Numbered from the stretch's first letter, positions 18,613 to 27,914 are shown. The stretch: 64,000 bases of DNA from a bacterium (GCA_021811185.1 JAJZPL010000003.1:62001-126000), one strand, 5' to 3'. Numbers and translations: made by a program. Notes: generated by a model from the letters alone, not told the origin.

Positions 18613-19638
18613 ATGCCTTTTCACGAGGAACTCTCCCGCGAGACCGTGCTGCGCAAGGCGCTGCCGGGCGGGAGGGTGCGCTGCCTCGCCTGCGCCCATA
18701 GCTGCGCCCCGGCGGAGGGGCAGGCCGGCATCTGCGGCGTGCGCTTTAACCGGGGGGGGAAACTGAGAGCCCCGTGGGGCTACGTCTCCGGCGCCGCGCC
18801 GGACCCTATTGAAAAAAAACCCTTCTTCCACGTCCTGCCGGGGGCCCGCACCCTTTCCTTCGGCATGTACGGCTGCAATTTCCACTGCGGCTTCTGCCAG
18901 AACTGGCAGATAGCCGGGGTTAAGGAAGCCGTGGCGCTGAACCCCGAGAAAACTTCTCCCGAAGCTCTGGCCCAAGCCGCGGCAGCCGCCGGCGCCCGCG
19001 CCGTGATCTCGACCTACAACGAACCGCTCATAACGGCCGAATGGGGAGCGGCGGTTTTCGCCGCCGCGAAAAAACTCGGCCTGCGCACGGGGTTCGTCTC
19101 CAACGGCTACGCCACGCCGGAAGCCGCGGCGTTCCTGCGCCCGCACATGGACCTGTGGAAGGTGGACCTGAAATCTTTCAACGCGGAGAATTACCGGAAG
19201 GTCTGCGGCGCGGACCTGGCGAAGGTTCTGAAAGGAATAGAGCTCATCAAGGCCGCCGGCTTCTGGGTGGAAGCGGTAACGCTGCTCATACCGGACTTCA
19301 ACGATTCGGACGCTGAAATAGCGAAGATGGCCGCTTTTCTCGCCGGGCTGTCACCGGACATCCCCTGGCATCTTACGGCCTTCCACCCCGACCACCTGAT
19401 GACGGACCGCGGGCCCACGCCGGGAAGCACGCTGCTGCGCGCCAGGGAAATAGCGCTGAAGCAGGGCCTGCGCTACGTCTATTGCGGGAATATCTCCGGC
19501 GTGGCCGGACAGAACACCAACTGCCCCTCCTGCGGGCGGGAAGTTATAACAAGGGAAGGTTTCGACGTGAAGAAGAACCTGCTGGGGGAGAACGGCGCTT
19601 GCCCCTGCGGGCACAAGATCCCCGGGATCTGGTCCTGA
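18613..19638 (+). CDS. amrS: AmrS-like radical SAM enzyme
   Basis: The 341-residue product belongs to the AmmeMemoRadiSam (AmrS, pyruvate formate-lyase-activating-like) radical SAM group. It has the cluster motif C88-x3-C92-x2-C95 in GCNFHCGFCQNWQI. The N-terminal cysteines (C24, C27, C31, C41) are typical of this subgroup, and there is a C-terminal NCPSCGREV/GACPCGHKI pair that could bind another metal or cluster. AmrS usually occurs with AmrA and Memo-family AmrB genes; neither is nearby. The biological substrate of the family is not settled in my knowledge. The gene follows the lipid kinase directly. Confidence 0.85.
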   Translation: MPFHEELSRETVLRKALPGGRVRCLACAHSCAPAEGQAGICGVRFNRGGKLRAPWGYVSGAAPDPIEKKPFFHVLPGARTLSFGMYGCNFHCGFCQNWQIAGVKEAVALNPEKTSPEALAQAAAAAGARAVISTYNEPLITAEWGAAVFAAAKKLGLRTGFVSNGYATPEAAAFLRPHMDLWKVDLKSFNAENYRKVCGADLAKVLKGIELIKAAGFWVEAVTLLIPDFNDSDAEIAKMAAFLAGLSPDIPWHLTAFHPDHLMTDRGPTPGSTLLRAREIALKQGLRYVYCGNISGVAGQNTNCPSCGREVITREGFDVKKNLLGENGACPCGHKIPGIWS

Positions 19639-19641
19639 AGT

Positions 19642-20112
19642 CTACCTGAATAAAGAGGAGATCTTTTCCGGCCAGGGGTTCTCGCCCGGCTTCTGGAAAG
19701 CCGCGGCCAGGCCGCCTATCAGTACGGCGACCGTGACGCTGAGACCCGAGAAGCCGTAGGCCCCCAGGCTTGAATAGGCAGCGCCGCGCCAGAAGAAAAG
19801 GCCGCAGAACACAGCGGTAAAGAAGACCGCGGCGCACAGCCAGGCCCGGTCAGCGCCGGTGACCTTGAGCAGGCTGACCAGGTAGTAATGGAGCAGCGCC
19901 GCGCCGCCGGAGGCGATAGCGAAACCGAAGGAATCGGAGAGGAGCGGTTTAAGCCGGTACACTTCCCTGGCGCCCAGCGCGAAGCGGGCCAGGGCGAAGA
20001 AGAACTTCATGCCGGCCAGCGCGGCCAGCAGCAGCAACACCGTGGAGAAAAGGGAAACGGCCAGGTACCCGGCCAGGGCGTAAAGCAGCTTTTCCTCGCT
20101 ACTTCTTGTCAT
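19642..20112 (-). CDS. Small integral membrane protein, unknown
   Basis: The 156-residue protein has about four hydrophobic segments (near residues 12-35, 60-80, 88-110 and 115-137) and short polar loops. No family motif is recognised. The ATG overlaps the end of era by 14 bases, so it is the second gene of a DUF-PPC/era transcript and is probably translated by coupling. It converges with amrS, with only three bases between the two stops and no terminator visible. Confidence 0.7.
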   Translation of the reverse strand: MTRSSEEKLLYALAGYLAVSLFSTVLLLLAALAGMKFFFALARFALGAREVYRLKPLLSDSFGFAIASGGAALLHYYLVSLLKVTGADRAWLCAAVFFTAVFCGLFFWRGAAYSSLGAYGFSGLSVTVAVLIGGLAAAFQKPGENPWPEKISSLFR

Positions 20113-21037
20113 AAAAACCGATCTCTTTAAGGAAGACCGGGTTGTCCTGCCATTCGGGCGTGACCTTTACCGTGAGGTGAAGTTCCACCTGGCGCTTGAG
20201 GAAAGTGCCCAGGGCTTTGGCGGAGGCTTCGCGCAGCTTAGCTATCATGCTGCCGCCTTTGCCGATCAGAATGGGTTTCTGGCTGGAGCGCGCTACGTGG
20301 ATCGCCGCCAGGATCTGGTCGTCCTCGCCGGGGGTTTCCCGGAAGACCTCTATCTCCACCGCGCAGGAATACGGGATCTCCTGGCTGTACAGCTTGAAGA
20401 TCTGCTCGCGGATTATCTCGGCGGCGTAGAACTTCTCCCAGCGGTCGGTCAGCTGGTCCTGCGGGTAATAGGGGGGGTGTTCCGGCAGCGCGTACTTGAT
20501 GGCGGCGCGCAGTTCCTTCAGCCCGCCGCCGGTGAGCGCGGAAATGTAGAAAACTTCCTTGACCGTCAGGATGGAGCTGTAATACGCCGCCGCGGCCTTG
20601 GCCCTGTCCTCGGTGGTCTCCTTGTCGAGCTTGTTGATCGCCAGGAAGATCGGAGCTCGGACCAGCTTGAGCTGCTCGAAGAGCGGCTTCTTGTCTTCGG
20701 GCGGCAGCCCGGGCTCGGCGATCAGCACGCAGAGGTCGCCCTCTTCGGCGGCCGCGCGTTTGATGGCGCTGGCCATGCTGCGCTCGAACATGTTCCGCCC
20801 CTTAAGGAAACCAGGGGTATCCACGAAGACGGCCTGGTAATCGAGGCCGTTCAGGATGCCCAGGATATTGTTGCGGGTGGTCTGCGGTTTTTCGGAGATG
20901 ATCGACAGCCGTGTGCCGCAGAGCGCGTTCATCAGCGTCGACTTGCCGGCGTTGGGCAGGCCCGTTATGGGAACGAAGCCTGCCCTGAAGCCTTTCGGGA
21001 TCTCCGGCAGCGGTTTAAGGTTTTCTTCTTCTTTCAC
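20099..21037 (-). CDS. era: Ribosome assembly GTPase Era
   Basis: Era binds 16S rRNA and helps mature the small ribosomal subunit. The 312-residue protein contains G1 GLPNAGKST (26-34), the TTRNNILGI G2 region, G3 VDTPG and G4 NKLD. It ends with the KH RNA-binding domain, whose GKGGSMI loop is followed by a family-typical C-terminal tail (FLKEIGFYDKK). The length is normal. An unknown small membrane protein overlaps its 3' end, and a PPC-domain gene lies upstream. Confidence 0.96.
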   Translation of the reverse strand: MKEEENLKPLPEIPKGFRAGFVPITGLPNAGKSTLMNALCGTRLSIISEKPQTTRNNILGILNGLDYQAVFVDTPGFLKGRNMFERSMASAIKRAAAEEGDLCVLIAEPGLPPEDKKPLFEQLKLVRAPIFLAINKLDKETTEDRAKAAAAYYSSILTVKEVFYISALTGGGLKELRAAIKYALPEHPPYYPQDQLTDRWEKFYAAEIIREQIFKLYSQEIPYSCAVEIEVFRETPGEDDQILAAIHVARSSQKPILIGKGGSMIAKLREASAKALGTFLKRQVELHLTVKVTPEWQDNPVFLKEIGFYDKK

Positions 21038-21069
21038 TTGTTGGTGGTGTCCTGTAACTCCGGCCCGCT

Positions 21070-21519
21070 TTATTTTAGGCAGACCGGGTTGCCCCAGAGG
21101 GGAAGCTGGGTGGCTTTGTCCAGTTTCCGGACCTTGATGTCGCCGGTGAGTTCCTGGATGAAAACTTCGCAGCTGAACACCCTGGTGCCGGCCACGAGGT
21201 GGCCGCCGAACGCCTTGCCTTCGGCGTCGGAGAACATGGCGTGCGCGTGCACCATCGGCTTGTCGTCGAAAAGGCTGACGTTGCCGGTGATGGAAAGGAT
21301 CTCGAGATCTTTCTCCACGTTAAGCTTGTTGTATTTCTTGGTTTTCTGGTCGTAGACGGTGAAAGTGGCCTTCTCTACGGCGCCTATGGCGCTGATAAGG
21401 CCGCAGCGCACCTGGTGGTGGTGGCAGAAATACTGGATGGCCTGCAGCAGGTCCTCGCCCTTGAAGATGCTGAATAAGAACGCCCTGCCTGTAAGATACG
21501 GCTTCTCTTGAACTTGCAT
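21070..21519 (-). CDS. PPC (DUF296)-domain protein
   Basis: The 149-residue product matches the PPC/DUF296 fold. It has a QYFCHHHQVRCGLISAIGAV segment, then HAHAMFSDAEGKAFGGHL with conserved histidines, and a C-terminal EVFIQEL. The domain is found alone in bacteria and fused to AT-hooks in plants, where it binds DNA or metals. Its function in bacteria is largely unknown. The chosen ATG has a strong GGAGGG upstream; the frame stays open to 21564 but that extension lacks support. It ends 32 bases before era. Confidence 0.85.
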   Translation of the reverse strand: MQVQEKPYLTGRAFLFSIFKGEDLLQAIQYFCHHHQVRCGLISAIGAVEKATFTVYDQKTKKYNKLNVEKDLEILSITGNVSLFDDKPMVHAHAMFSDAEGKAFGGHLVAGTRVFSCEVFIQELTGDIKVRKLDKATQLPLWGNPVCLK

Positions 21520-21678
21520 TATCCCTCCGTTGTCCCCGTTTTTACTTTGCAAAACTGTGTTCACGCCGGGGCGGCAGCCGGAAAAAGTTGCGTCCGGCTT
21601 ATGCCCGTTATCCGCGCAATAGTATATTTTAGCAAATTCACGGCGTCCGTGCGGGCGGCGGAGCTTAAGCCCCCGTTG

Positions 21679-23205
21679 TCAGCAGGTCCCTTCGCGGAGA
21701 AAGCGCAGCGCTTTCCCGATGGTATAGGTTTTCTGGCCGGGCGGCAGCGCCGCCTGCAGTTTCCGCGCGGACTCGAGGTCCTCGCCCAGCGTGACGATAG
21801 GCGGCTCCACGTAGCCGTCGGCGTGGATCTGCGGCAGGCCGCAGGCCGAAAGCAGGGCGTTGCACAGGCAGGCCCGGCCGACCGTGTTCTGGACGCGCCC
21901 GCCCTTCGCGACGAAAGCGTCCACGGGCTCGGCGGGGCAGCGGTAGCCCAGCTGGCCGTCGGGGGTAAGATAATTCACCTGCAGCAGGCCCACGTCGCAC
22001 CTGCGCTTGCGGACCTGGTAGACGGCCGGCTCGGAAATGGTGCCGGGCACCTGGGCGACCTTGAACGGGAAGCCGGTGGGGGAAGTAAGAGGTTCGTTGA
22101 CCACCTTGAGTTCGCCAGCGGCCAGGAGAGCCAAAACTTTGTCCCGGTCCTTGGGGGCCATGCCCGACTGGCCGGAGAGGGCGGCCAGCGTGCCGAACTG
22201 GATGCCCGAAGCGCCCTGCGCGCGGGCGGCGCGCAGCCGGTCCGGGCTGCCGCAGGAACCGGCCAGCCAGAAAGGCAGCCCCAGGCCGGCGATGGCGGGG
22301 ATATCGGCCTTGTCCGCGTCGGTATACATCAGAAACGGCTGGCCCTTGGCGTCGAAACGCATTTTGGCCGGGGCCACGCTGTGACCGCCGGCCTCGGAAC
22401 TTTCCACTACGAACCCGTAGGGGCGGGTAGCGGGGTTGGAGGCCAGCGCGTTAGCCAGCGCGAAGGAGGAAACTATGCCCAGGAATTTGGGGGGCTTGAG
22501 CGGCGCCGCCTTTTCTCCGACCAACTTGCCGGGGCTTACCTGCGCGTAGAAGGAACCTGAATCGGAACGGACGCCGTAAACCTTGATGGACATGGCCGCG
22601 GGCTCGTGCCTGGAAAGGCGCTCTATCATCCCCGGCAGTTCGTCGGGGCTGCCCGCGCCTACGAGGATGTAAGCGGCGCCGGCCAGCATGGCGCCGTACA
22701 GCGCCCAGGGGAGAGGCCGCTCCACCTTGCGGAGGAAATTTATGCCTACGGGCTTGTCGTGGCCTTCCTTGGCCAGCCAGACCTCGGCGAAGTTGGCCGA
22801 CAGCACCAGCACCTGCATCTCGCGGGGCAGCTCCCAGAAAGAATCCGGGCCGGGCTTGAAGTTCTCCATACGGGTGAGCCGGCACACGGGCACCTGCTTG
22901 TAGGGCGTTCCGGGGGCCCGGCCGCCTTCGATATAGTATTTATTGAAGATCTCCCAGACGTCGGCGGCCAGCGCCGGCTGGCGGCGGGCCAGTTCCGTGA
23001 AGGCGCGGCGCACGTGGCCGCCCGGGTCGCCGTCCTGCAGCAGGCGGGGGTAAACTATTTCCAGGCCGGTGCCGGAGACCACGCCCAGGCCGCCCATCAT
23101 GGAAACTATCCTGGACATTACCCACCAGGAGATGCGCACGCCCATGCCGCCGGAAATGATCTCGGGGTCGAAAGTCTTTTCAATAGGTGTATTATCGGCT
23201 GTCAC
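21679..23205 (-). CDS. NPD-family (nitronate monooxygenase-like) FMN enzyme
   Basis: The 508-residue product resembles FMN-dependent TIM-barrel enzymes of the nitronate monooxygenase/FabK/PfaD group. Recognisable parts are MGVRISWWVMSRIVSMMGGL, VVESSEAGGHS (FMN phosphate region), ADIPAIAGLGLPFWLAG and GASGIQFGTLAAL. It is longer than a simple nitronate monooxygenase because of inserts around residues 60-150 and a C-terminal cysteine-containing segment. It starts at GTG with a well-spaced GGAG. Substrate unknown; a 2-nitropropane or enoyl-reductase activity is possible. It stands alone. Confidence 0.8.
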   Translation of the reverse strand: MTADNTPIEKTFDPEIISGGMGVRISWWVMSRIVSMMGGLGVVSGTGLEIVYPRLLQDGDPGGHVRRAFTELARRQPALAADVWEIFNKYYIEGGRAPGTPYKQVPVCRLTRMENFKPGPDSFWELPREMQVLVLSANFAEVWLAKEGHDKPVGINFLRKVERPLPWALYGAMLAGAAYILVGAGSPDELPGMIERLSRHEPAAMSIKVYGVRSDSGSFYAQVSPGKLVGEKAAPLKPPKFLGIVSSFALANALASNPATRPYGFVVESSEAGGHSVAPAKMRFDAKGQPFLMYTDADKADIPAIAGLGLPFWLAGSCGSPDRLRAARAQGASGIQFGTLAALSGQSGMAPKDRDKVLALLAAGELKVVNEPLTSPTGFPFKVAQVPGTISEPAVYQVRKRRCDVGLLQVNYLTPDGQLGYRCPAEPVDAFVAKGGRVQNTVGRACLCNALLSACGLPQIHADGYVEPPIVTLGEDLESARKLQAALPPGQKTYTIGKALRFLREGTC

Positions 23206-23324
23206 TTGAGCTCCATGGCTTCATGTTGTAAAAGAATAAACTCCCCATATATAGTATTTTACCTTTTACTGGCGCTTTTTGATACGGTTTTAGGGCCTTT
23301 TCTCTATAATCGAGGCCGGCCGGT

Positions 23325-23353
23325 TTGAGGAGGGGGCGTTTAAATAATATAAT
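23325..23353 (+). promoter_or_regulatory. Predicted promoter of the class II aldolase gene
   Basis: TTGAGG (23325-23330), 17 bases, TATAAT (23348-23353), then a GGAGG ribosome binding site and the ATG at 23382. The implied leader is about 20 bases. A second TATAAT lies upstream at about 23305-23310 and could be an alternative promoter. Confidence 0.45.
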
Positions 23354-23381
23354 GATTGCAAGACAGTCTAACGGAGGATCT

Positions 23382-24377
23382 ATGCCGGCAACAGCCACTG
23401 AAACAGTATCGTACAAGGAACTTGGTTTCGTGAATACCCGCGAGATGTTCAGGAAAGCCATGGAAGGCGGCTACGCCGTCCCCGCTTACAATTTCAACAA
23501 CATGGAACAGCTCCAGGCCATCCTTACCGCCTGCGTGCAGTCCCGCTCGCCTGTTATTCTCCAGCTCTCGAAGGGCGCCCGCGACTACGCCAACGCCACG
23601 CTGCTCCGGTGGATGGCCCGCGGCGCGATGGAGATGGTGAAGGAAATGAAGGAAGGCCCCGTGCCCGCCGCCCTGCACCTGGACCACGGCGATACTTTCG
23701 AGTTGTGCAAATCCTGCATCGACAACGGCTTCTCTTCCGTGATGATAGACGGCTCCAGCAAGAGTTACGAGGACAACATAAAGCTCACCAAGCAGGTAGT
23801 AGAATACGCGCACGCGCACGACGTTACCGTGGAAGGCGAGCTCGGCGTGCTGGCCGGGATCGAGGACGAGGTTTCCCACGAGCACTCCAACTACACCGAC
23901 CCCGCCCAGGTGGAGGATTTCGTGAAGCGCACCGGCGTGGATTCGCTGGCCATCTCCATCGGCACCAGCCACGGCGCCTTCAAGTTCAAGGTAAAGCCAG
24001 GCGAGCAGGTGCCCCCGCTCCGCTTCGACATCCTGGAAGAGTGCGAACGCCGCATCCCCGGTTTCCCGATCGTGCTGCACGGGGCCTCTTCCGTGCTGAC
24101 CGAATATATCGACATGATCAATAAGTACGGCGGCAAGATGGAGAACGCCGTGGGCGTGCCCGCCGAGCAGCTGCGCAAGGCCGCCAAGTCCGCCGTCTGC
24201 AAGATCAACATCGACTCCGACGGCCGCCTGGTGATGACCGCGGTGATCCGCAAGGTCTTCGCAGAGAAACCCGGCGAATTCGACCCGCGCAAGTACCTGG
24301 GGCCCGCCCGCGAAGCGCTGGTAAAGATGTACGCCGACAAGAACAAGACCGTACTGGGCTCGGCCGGCCGGTATTGA
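23382..24377 (+). CDS. fba: Class II fructose-bisphosphate aldolase
   Basis: This enzyme reversibly splits fructose-1,6-bisphosphate in glycolysis and gluconeogenesis using zinc. The 331-residue product has the metal-binding LHLDHGDTFE (D101, H102), the acidic VEGELGVLAGIEDE, the phosphate-binding IGTSHGAFKF and the HGASS loop. Length and motifs suit class II aldolases. The frame is open upstream to 23325, but the ATG at 23382 has a textbook GGAGG. It is a single-gene transcript with a terminator-like hairpin at 24399. Confidence 0.96.
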   Translation: MPATATETVSYKELGFVNTREMFRKAMEGGYAVPAYNFNNMEQLQAILTACVQSRSPVILQLSKGARDYANATLLRWMARGAMEMVKEMKEGPVPAALHLDHGDTFELCKSCIDNGFSSVMIDGSSKSYEDNIKLTKQVVEYAHAHDVTVEGELGVLAGIEDEVSHEHSNYTDPAQVEDFVKRTGVDSLAISIGTSHGAFKFKVKPGEQVPPLRFDILEECERRIPGFPIVLHGASSVLTEYIDMINKYGGKMENAVGVPAEQLRKAAKSAVCKINIDSDGRLVMTAVIRKVFAEKPGEFDPRKYLGPAREALVKMYADKNKTVLGSAGRY

Positions 24378-24398
24378 CCGCAGCCGCGGTGACGCAAT

Positions 24399-24432
24399 AG
24401 AGGGCGGAGTTCCGGAACGCGGAGCTCCGCCT
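24399..24432 (+). terminator. Probable terminator after the aldolase gene
   Basis: GGCGGAG and CTCCGCC form a seven-pair stem that continues, after one mismatch, with TCC/GGA around a seven-base loop. A weak T-rich tail (TTCTGAATT) follows. It ends before the next start at 24468. Confidence 0.5.
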
Positions 24433-24467
24433 TCTGAATTGAGGCGGCTGAGATTTCCTAAAACACT

Positions 24468-25736
24468 ATGGACTCCAAATACGACATCATAATCATCGGC
24501 GCCGGGGCTTCAGGTCTGGCGGCGGCCGTAGAGGCCTCGCGCTCCGGCGCCGCCGTGCTGGTGCTGGAAAAGAACCACGTCCCCGGCCGCAAGATCCTCT
24601 CCACCGGCTCCGGTAAGTGCAACTTTTCCAACCTTAAGATAACTCCCGCGGCCTATCACCCCGGGCCTGCGGCCTTCCTGAAAAAAGCCTTCACCGCGCT
24701 GCCCCCGAAGGAAGTGCTCTCGTTTTTCGAAAGCCTCGGGCTGCTCTGGGCCGAAGGCGAGAATGGCAGGCTCTTCCCCAGGTCCATGAAGGCGCAGGAC
24801 GTGGCGAACGCGCTGCTGAACGAGCTGGCGGCCCGGGCGGTAAGGATACAGACCCTCATGGAAGTAACCCGGATAGCCTGCGCCGGCGCCGGTTTCACGG
24901 TAGAGGCGCAGAAAGTGCCGCCCCAGTGGGACAAGAAGAGCGCCAGGGGAGAGAAAACCTCTTTCGCGGCCGGCAAGGTTATCCTTGCGGCGGGCGGCCC
25001 GTGCTACCCGCAGATAGGCGGGACGGACAGCGGGCAGACGCTGCTGCTGGAATTGGGCCACACCGCTTCCCCGTTCTCTCCGTCCATCGTGCCGCTGAAG
25101 GTCGGGGAAAGTTTCGTCAGGGAGCTCGACGGCGTGCGGCTCGACGCGCGGCTTACCCTGCAGGCCGGCGGGAAACCCGCGAGAACCAAAGGCGAACTCC
25201 TGTTCACCGCCGGGGGGATCTCCGGGCCGGCGGCGCTGGAACTTAGCCGCCGGGCGCTGGCCGCCCTGGCCGAAGGGCCCGTGTCGGTCGAAGCGGATTT
25301 TTTTCCGGATTACAAATTGGCCGACCTAGAGTGCCTGGTACTTGCCAGAGCCGAACTTTTTTCCGCGCGCTCGTTCGCCCATTGCGTCTCCGGCCTGCAC
25401 AACGAAAAACTCCTTAAAGCGGCGGCCGGTCTGGCCGGGATCCCCTGGACCGCCCTGGCCGGGCAGATCGAGCGCGGGGCGCTGCTGGGTTTCGCCGGGC
25501 TCCTTAAAGCCTTGCCGCTGGAGATAACCGGTTCCGCCGGCTACGAGGACGCGATGGTCGCTTCCGGCGGCTGCGCCGTTTCCGAAGTGGACCCTGTCAC
25601 CTTCGGCTCTAAAAAGGTCAAGGGACTGTATATCACGGGGGAACTGCTGGACGTAGACGGGGATTCCGGAGGCTATAACCTGCACTTCGCCTGGACTTCT
25701 GGCATTCTTGCGGCCAGGGCCGCCGCCGGGAAATAA
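24468..25736 (+). CDS. HI0933-type FAD-dependent flavoprotein (paralogue 1)
   Basis: The 422-residue product begins with the dinucleotide-binding motif IIIGAGASGLAAA (about 8-20). It has the family's KILSTGSGKCNFSN segment, a second FAD-binding GELLFTAGGISGP and the C-terminal GELLDVDGDSGGYNLHFAW. It belongs to the BaiN/HI0933 NAD(P)/FAD oxidoreductase family, whose substrate is known only for a few members. A second homologue lies at 32889-34172; the two are clearly related but diverged. The gene has no obvious partner and faces the opposing DUF47 gene, with 40 bases between the stops. Confidence 0.9.
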   Translation: MDSKYDIIIIGAGASGLAAAVEASRSGAAVLVLEKNHVPGRKILSTGSGKCNFSNLKITPAAYHPGPAAFLKKAFTALPPKEVLSFFESLGLLWAEGENGRLFPRSMKAQDVANALLNELAARAVRIQTLMEVTRIACAGAGFTVEAQKVPPQWDKKSARGEKTSFAAGKVILAAGGPCYPQIGGTDSGQTLLLELGHTASPFSPSIVPLKVGESFVRELDGVRLDARLTLQAGGKPARTKGELLFTAGGISGPAALELSRRALAALAEGPVSVEADFFPDYKLADLECLVLARAELFSARSFAHCVSGLHNEKLLKAAAGLAGIPWTALAGQIERGALLGFAGLLKALPLEITGSAGYEDAMVASGGCAVSEVDPVTFGSKKVKGLYITGELLDVDGDSGGYNLHFAWTSGILAARAAAGK

Positions 25737-25776
25737 GGCGCCGGCGCGCAGGTCTCGACAACGGGCGGGGAGGGGA

Positions 25777-26403
25777 CTACCCGTGCTTCACCAGGATGGA
25801 TTCGATCACCTTGGCTACGTGCTCGCAAGTGTCCAGGGTAGCTTCGGCCACCTCGTAGATCTCCTTCCACTTTATCACCATGATCGGGTCCTTCTCCGTC
25901 TCGAACAGCCGGCTGATGGCTTTTTCCCTGATCTGGTCGCCGATGTTCTCAAGGCGGTTCACCTCGATACAGTGGTCCAGCACGCGGCGCTGGCGCTTGG
26001 TGTCGTGCATGTGCAGGACGGCGTTGGCCAGCGCCTGGGAGGACTGGTCGATGGTGTCGGCGAACTGCACCATGTATTCCTCGTTAGCGTTGAGCTTGTA
26101 GAGCTTGATGCGGTTGGACATGGAGTTTATCATGTCGAGGATGTCGTCCAGCGTGTTGGCCAGCGTGTAAATATCCTCGCGGTCGATAGGGGTGATGAAG
26201 GTGCGGTTGAGCATGTCCACGATCTCGTGCGAGAGGGTGTCGCCCTCGTGCTCGAAATCCTTGATCTTCTTCACGATCTCTTCGTCGAAGCGGCCTTTTT
26301 TGACCGCGGACTTGAAACAGTCGGCGGCCTTTACGATGTTTTCCGCCTGCAAATTGAGATAGTCGAAGAATTTCACTTCTCTCGGCAGGAAATTAATGGC
26401 CAT
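25777..26403 (-). CDS. DUF47 (PhoU-like) phosphate-transport accessory protein
   Basis: The 208-residue, all-helical product matches the TIGR00153/DUF47 family, PhoU-like proteins usually encoded next to a Pit phosphate permease. Recognisable segments are NFLPREVKFFDYLNLQAENIV, FEHEGDTLSHEI, TPIDREDIYTLANTLDDILD and VNRLENIGDQI. These carry the metal-binding acidic residues expected of PhoU folds. No pit gene is visible in the window, which is unusual. It diverges from pepT with a 76-base shared upstream region. Confidence 0.9.
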   Translation of the reverse strand: MAINFLPREVKFFDYLNLQAENIVKAADCFKSAVKKGRFDEEIVKKIKDFEHEGDTLSHEIVDMLNRTFITPIDREDIYTLANTLDDILDMINSMSNRIKLYKLNANEEYMVQFADTIDQSSQALANAVLHMHDTKRQRRVLDHCIEVNRLENIGDQIREKAISRLFETEKDPIMVIKWKEIYEVAEATLDTCEHVAKVIESILVKHG

Positions 26404-26479
26404 TTGGTGAGCTCCTTGAACCTTGGGGTAAATTAATTATATCCTTTTGAAACACCGCTCGCAAACGCCCGGAGGACCC

Positions 26480-27712
26480 ATGAATTTCAAGGCCGCGCTG
26501 TACAAAAGACTCGAGAAATACGCCAGGATAGACACCCAGAGCGACGAGAATTCGCAAACTTTCCCTTCCACGAAAAAGCAGTTAGTGCTTTTAAAACTCC
26601 TGGCCGCGGAATTGAAGGCCATAGGCGCCAAACGCGTAAAGCTGGACAAATACGGTTACGTAACCGCTGAAATACCGGCTACGGTAAAGGGGAAAAAGCC
26701 TGTGGTAGGTTTTCTGGCGCATGTGGACACTTCCCCTGCCGCGTCCGGGCTCGGCGTGAAGCCGCAGGTGCACAAAGCCTGGAAGGGAGGCGACATAGTT
26801 ATCAGCCGCAAACACGGCCTGGTCCTGAACACCAAGAACTGCCCCGAACTGGCCGGCTGCCGCGGGGAAGACATCGTAACGGCTTCCGGCGATACCCTTC
26901 TGGGCGCCGATGATAAGGCGGGCCTGGCAATAATTATGACCGTGGCCGAATACCTGCTCAAACACAAGGAGATCCCGCACGGCGCGCTCAGGATAGGTTT
27001 CACCCCCGACGAGGAGGTGGGGCAGGGCGTCAAGTTCTTCGACGTGAAGGCCTTCGGGGCGGACGTCGCCTACACGGTGGACGGCGACGTGGCCGGCGCG
27101 GTGGAAGAAGAGAACTTCAACGCGGACGGCGTGAAGATCGCTGTAGAGGGCAAGAGCGTGCACCCCGGCACCGCCAAGAACGCCATGGCCAACGCCGCGC
27201 GCATAGCGGCGGACATCGTGGCCGGCTGGCCGGAGCACCTGCTGCCCGAAACCACGGAGAACCGCGAGGGCTTCATCATGTTCACGGACATTTCCGGCGG
27301 GACGGAAAAGGCGGAGGTCTCCGGCATCGCGCGCGAGCACGACCTGAAGAAGCTCAAAGCGATGGAGCGCCAGCTCGAAGCCATCGTGGCGGCCAAGCGC
27401 CTCAAATACCCGCTGGCCAGGATCGACCTGACTTTTAAGGAACAGTACCGCAACATGAAGGAAGTGATAGTTAAGCGGCCGGAGATCATGGGCAAGCTGA
27501 TGGCCGCCGTAAAACAGGCCGGCCTCACGCCGCACGTAAAGCCAGTCCGCGGCGGCACCGACGGCGCGCGCCTCTCCTTCATGGGCCTGCCCACGCCCAA
27601 CGTGTTCACCGGCGGCTATAACTACCACGGCCGCTACGAATGGGTCTCCCTCGACGGCATGAACAAATCCGCCGAAGTCCTCATCAACCTCGCCCGGGAA
27701 TGGACAAAGTAA
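26480..27712 (+). CDS. pepT: Peptidase T (tripeptide aminopeptidase)
   Basis: PepT removes the N-terminal residue from tripeptides and helps recycle peptides in the cytosol. The 410-residue sequence has the M20 zinc ligands in GFLAHVDTS and GADDKAGLAI, the catalytic glutamates in TPDEEVGQG, the VDGDVAGAVEEENFNAD dimerisation region typical of PepT, and a terminal histidine in GGYNYHGRYEW. The ATG at 26480 has a GGAGG site, so the open frame back to 26447 is not used. It ends before a clear terminator. Confidence 0.95.
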   Translation: MNFKAALYKRLEKYARIDTQSDENSQTFPSTKKQLVLLKLLAAELKAIGAKRVKLDKYGYVTAEIPATVKGKKPVVGFLAHVDTSPAASGLGVKPQVHKAWKGGDIVISRKHGLVLNTKNCPELAGCRGEDIVTASGDTLLGADDKAGLAIIMTVAEYLLKHKEIPHGALRIGFTPDEEVGQGVKFFDVKAFGADVAYTVDGDVAGAVEEENFNADGVKIAVEGKSVHPGTAKNAMANAARIAADIVAGWPEHLLPETTENREGFIMFTDISGGTEKAEVSGIAREHDLKKLKAMERQLEAIVAAKRLKYPLARIDLTFKEQYRNMKEVIVKRPEIMGKLMAAVKQAGLTPHVKPVRGGTDGARLSFMGLPTPNVFTGGYNYHGRYEWVSLDGMNKSAEVLINLAREWTK

Positions 27713-27736
27713 AAATATAGCTCCGGGAAAACATTT

Positions 27737-27766
27737 AAACCGCCGGCTAGCCGGCGGTTTTGTTTT
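27737..27766 (+). terminator. Rho-independent terminator after pepT
   Basis: Perfect 11-base inverted repeat (AAACCGCCGGC/GCCGGCGGTTT) around TA, followed by TGTTTT. It lies 24 bases after the pepT stop. Confidence 0.85.
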
Positions 27767-27900
27767 AAGCCGGGGGAATAGCGGGTCCGCGGAAGAGGCG
27801 ATTCTTTTCCTGGAGGGGATATTGTATTATGGCGGGAGAATCCTCCGCTTGCGCTCAGGCCTTGCGCGGTTGCGCGGCGAACGGGATTTTGGTAACATAA

Positions 27901-27914
27901 TGACTACACGGTCA
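27901..27914. promoter_or_regulatory. Candidate TetR operator upstream of the efflux regulator gene
   Basis: A small dyad TGAC-N6-GTCA lies 12 bases before the TetR start codon, just downstream of a possible -10 region (CATAAT). TetR-family regulators of RND pumps often bind such dyads at their own promoters, so autoregulation is plausible. The dyad is short, so the call is tentative. Confidence 0.35.
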
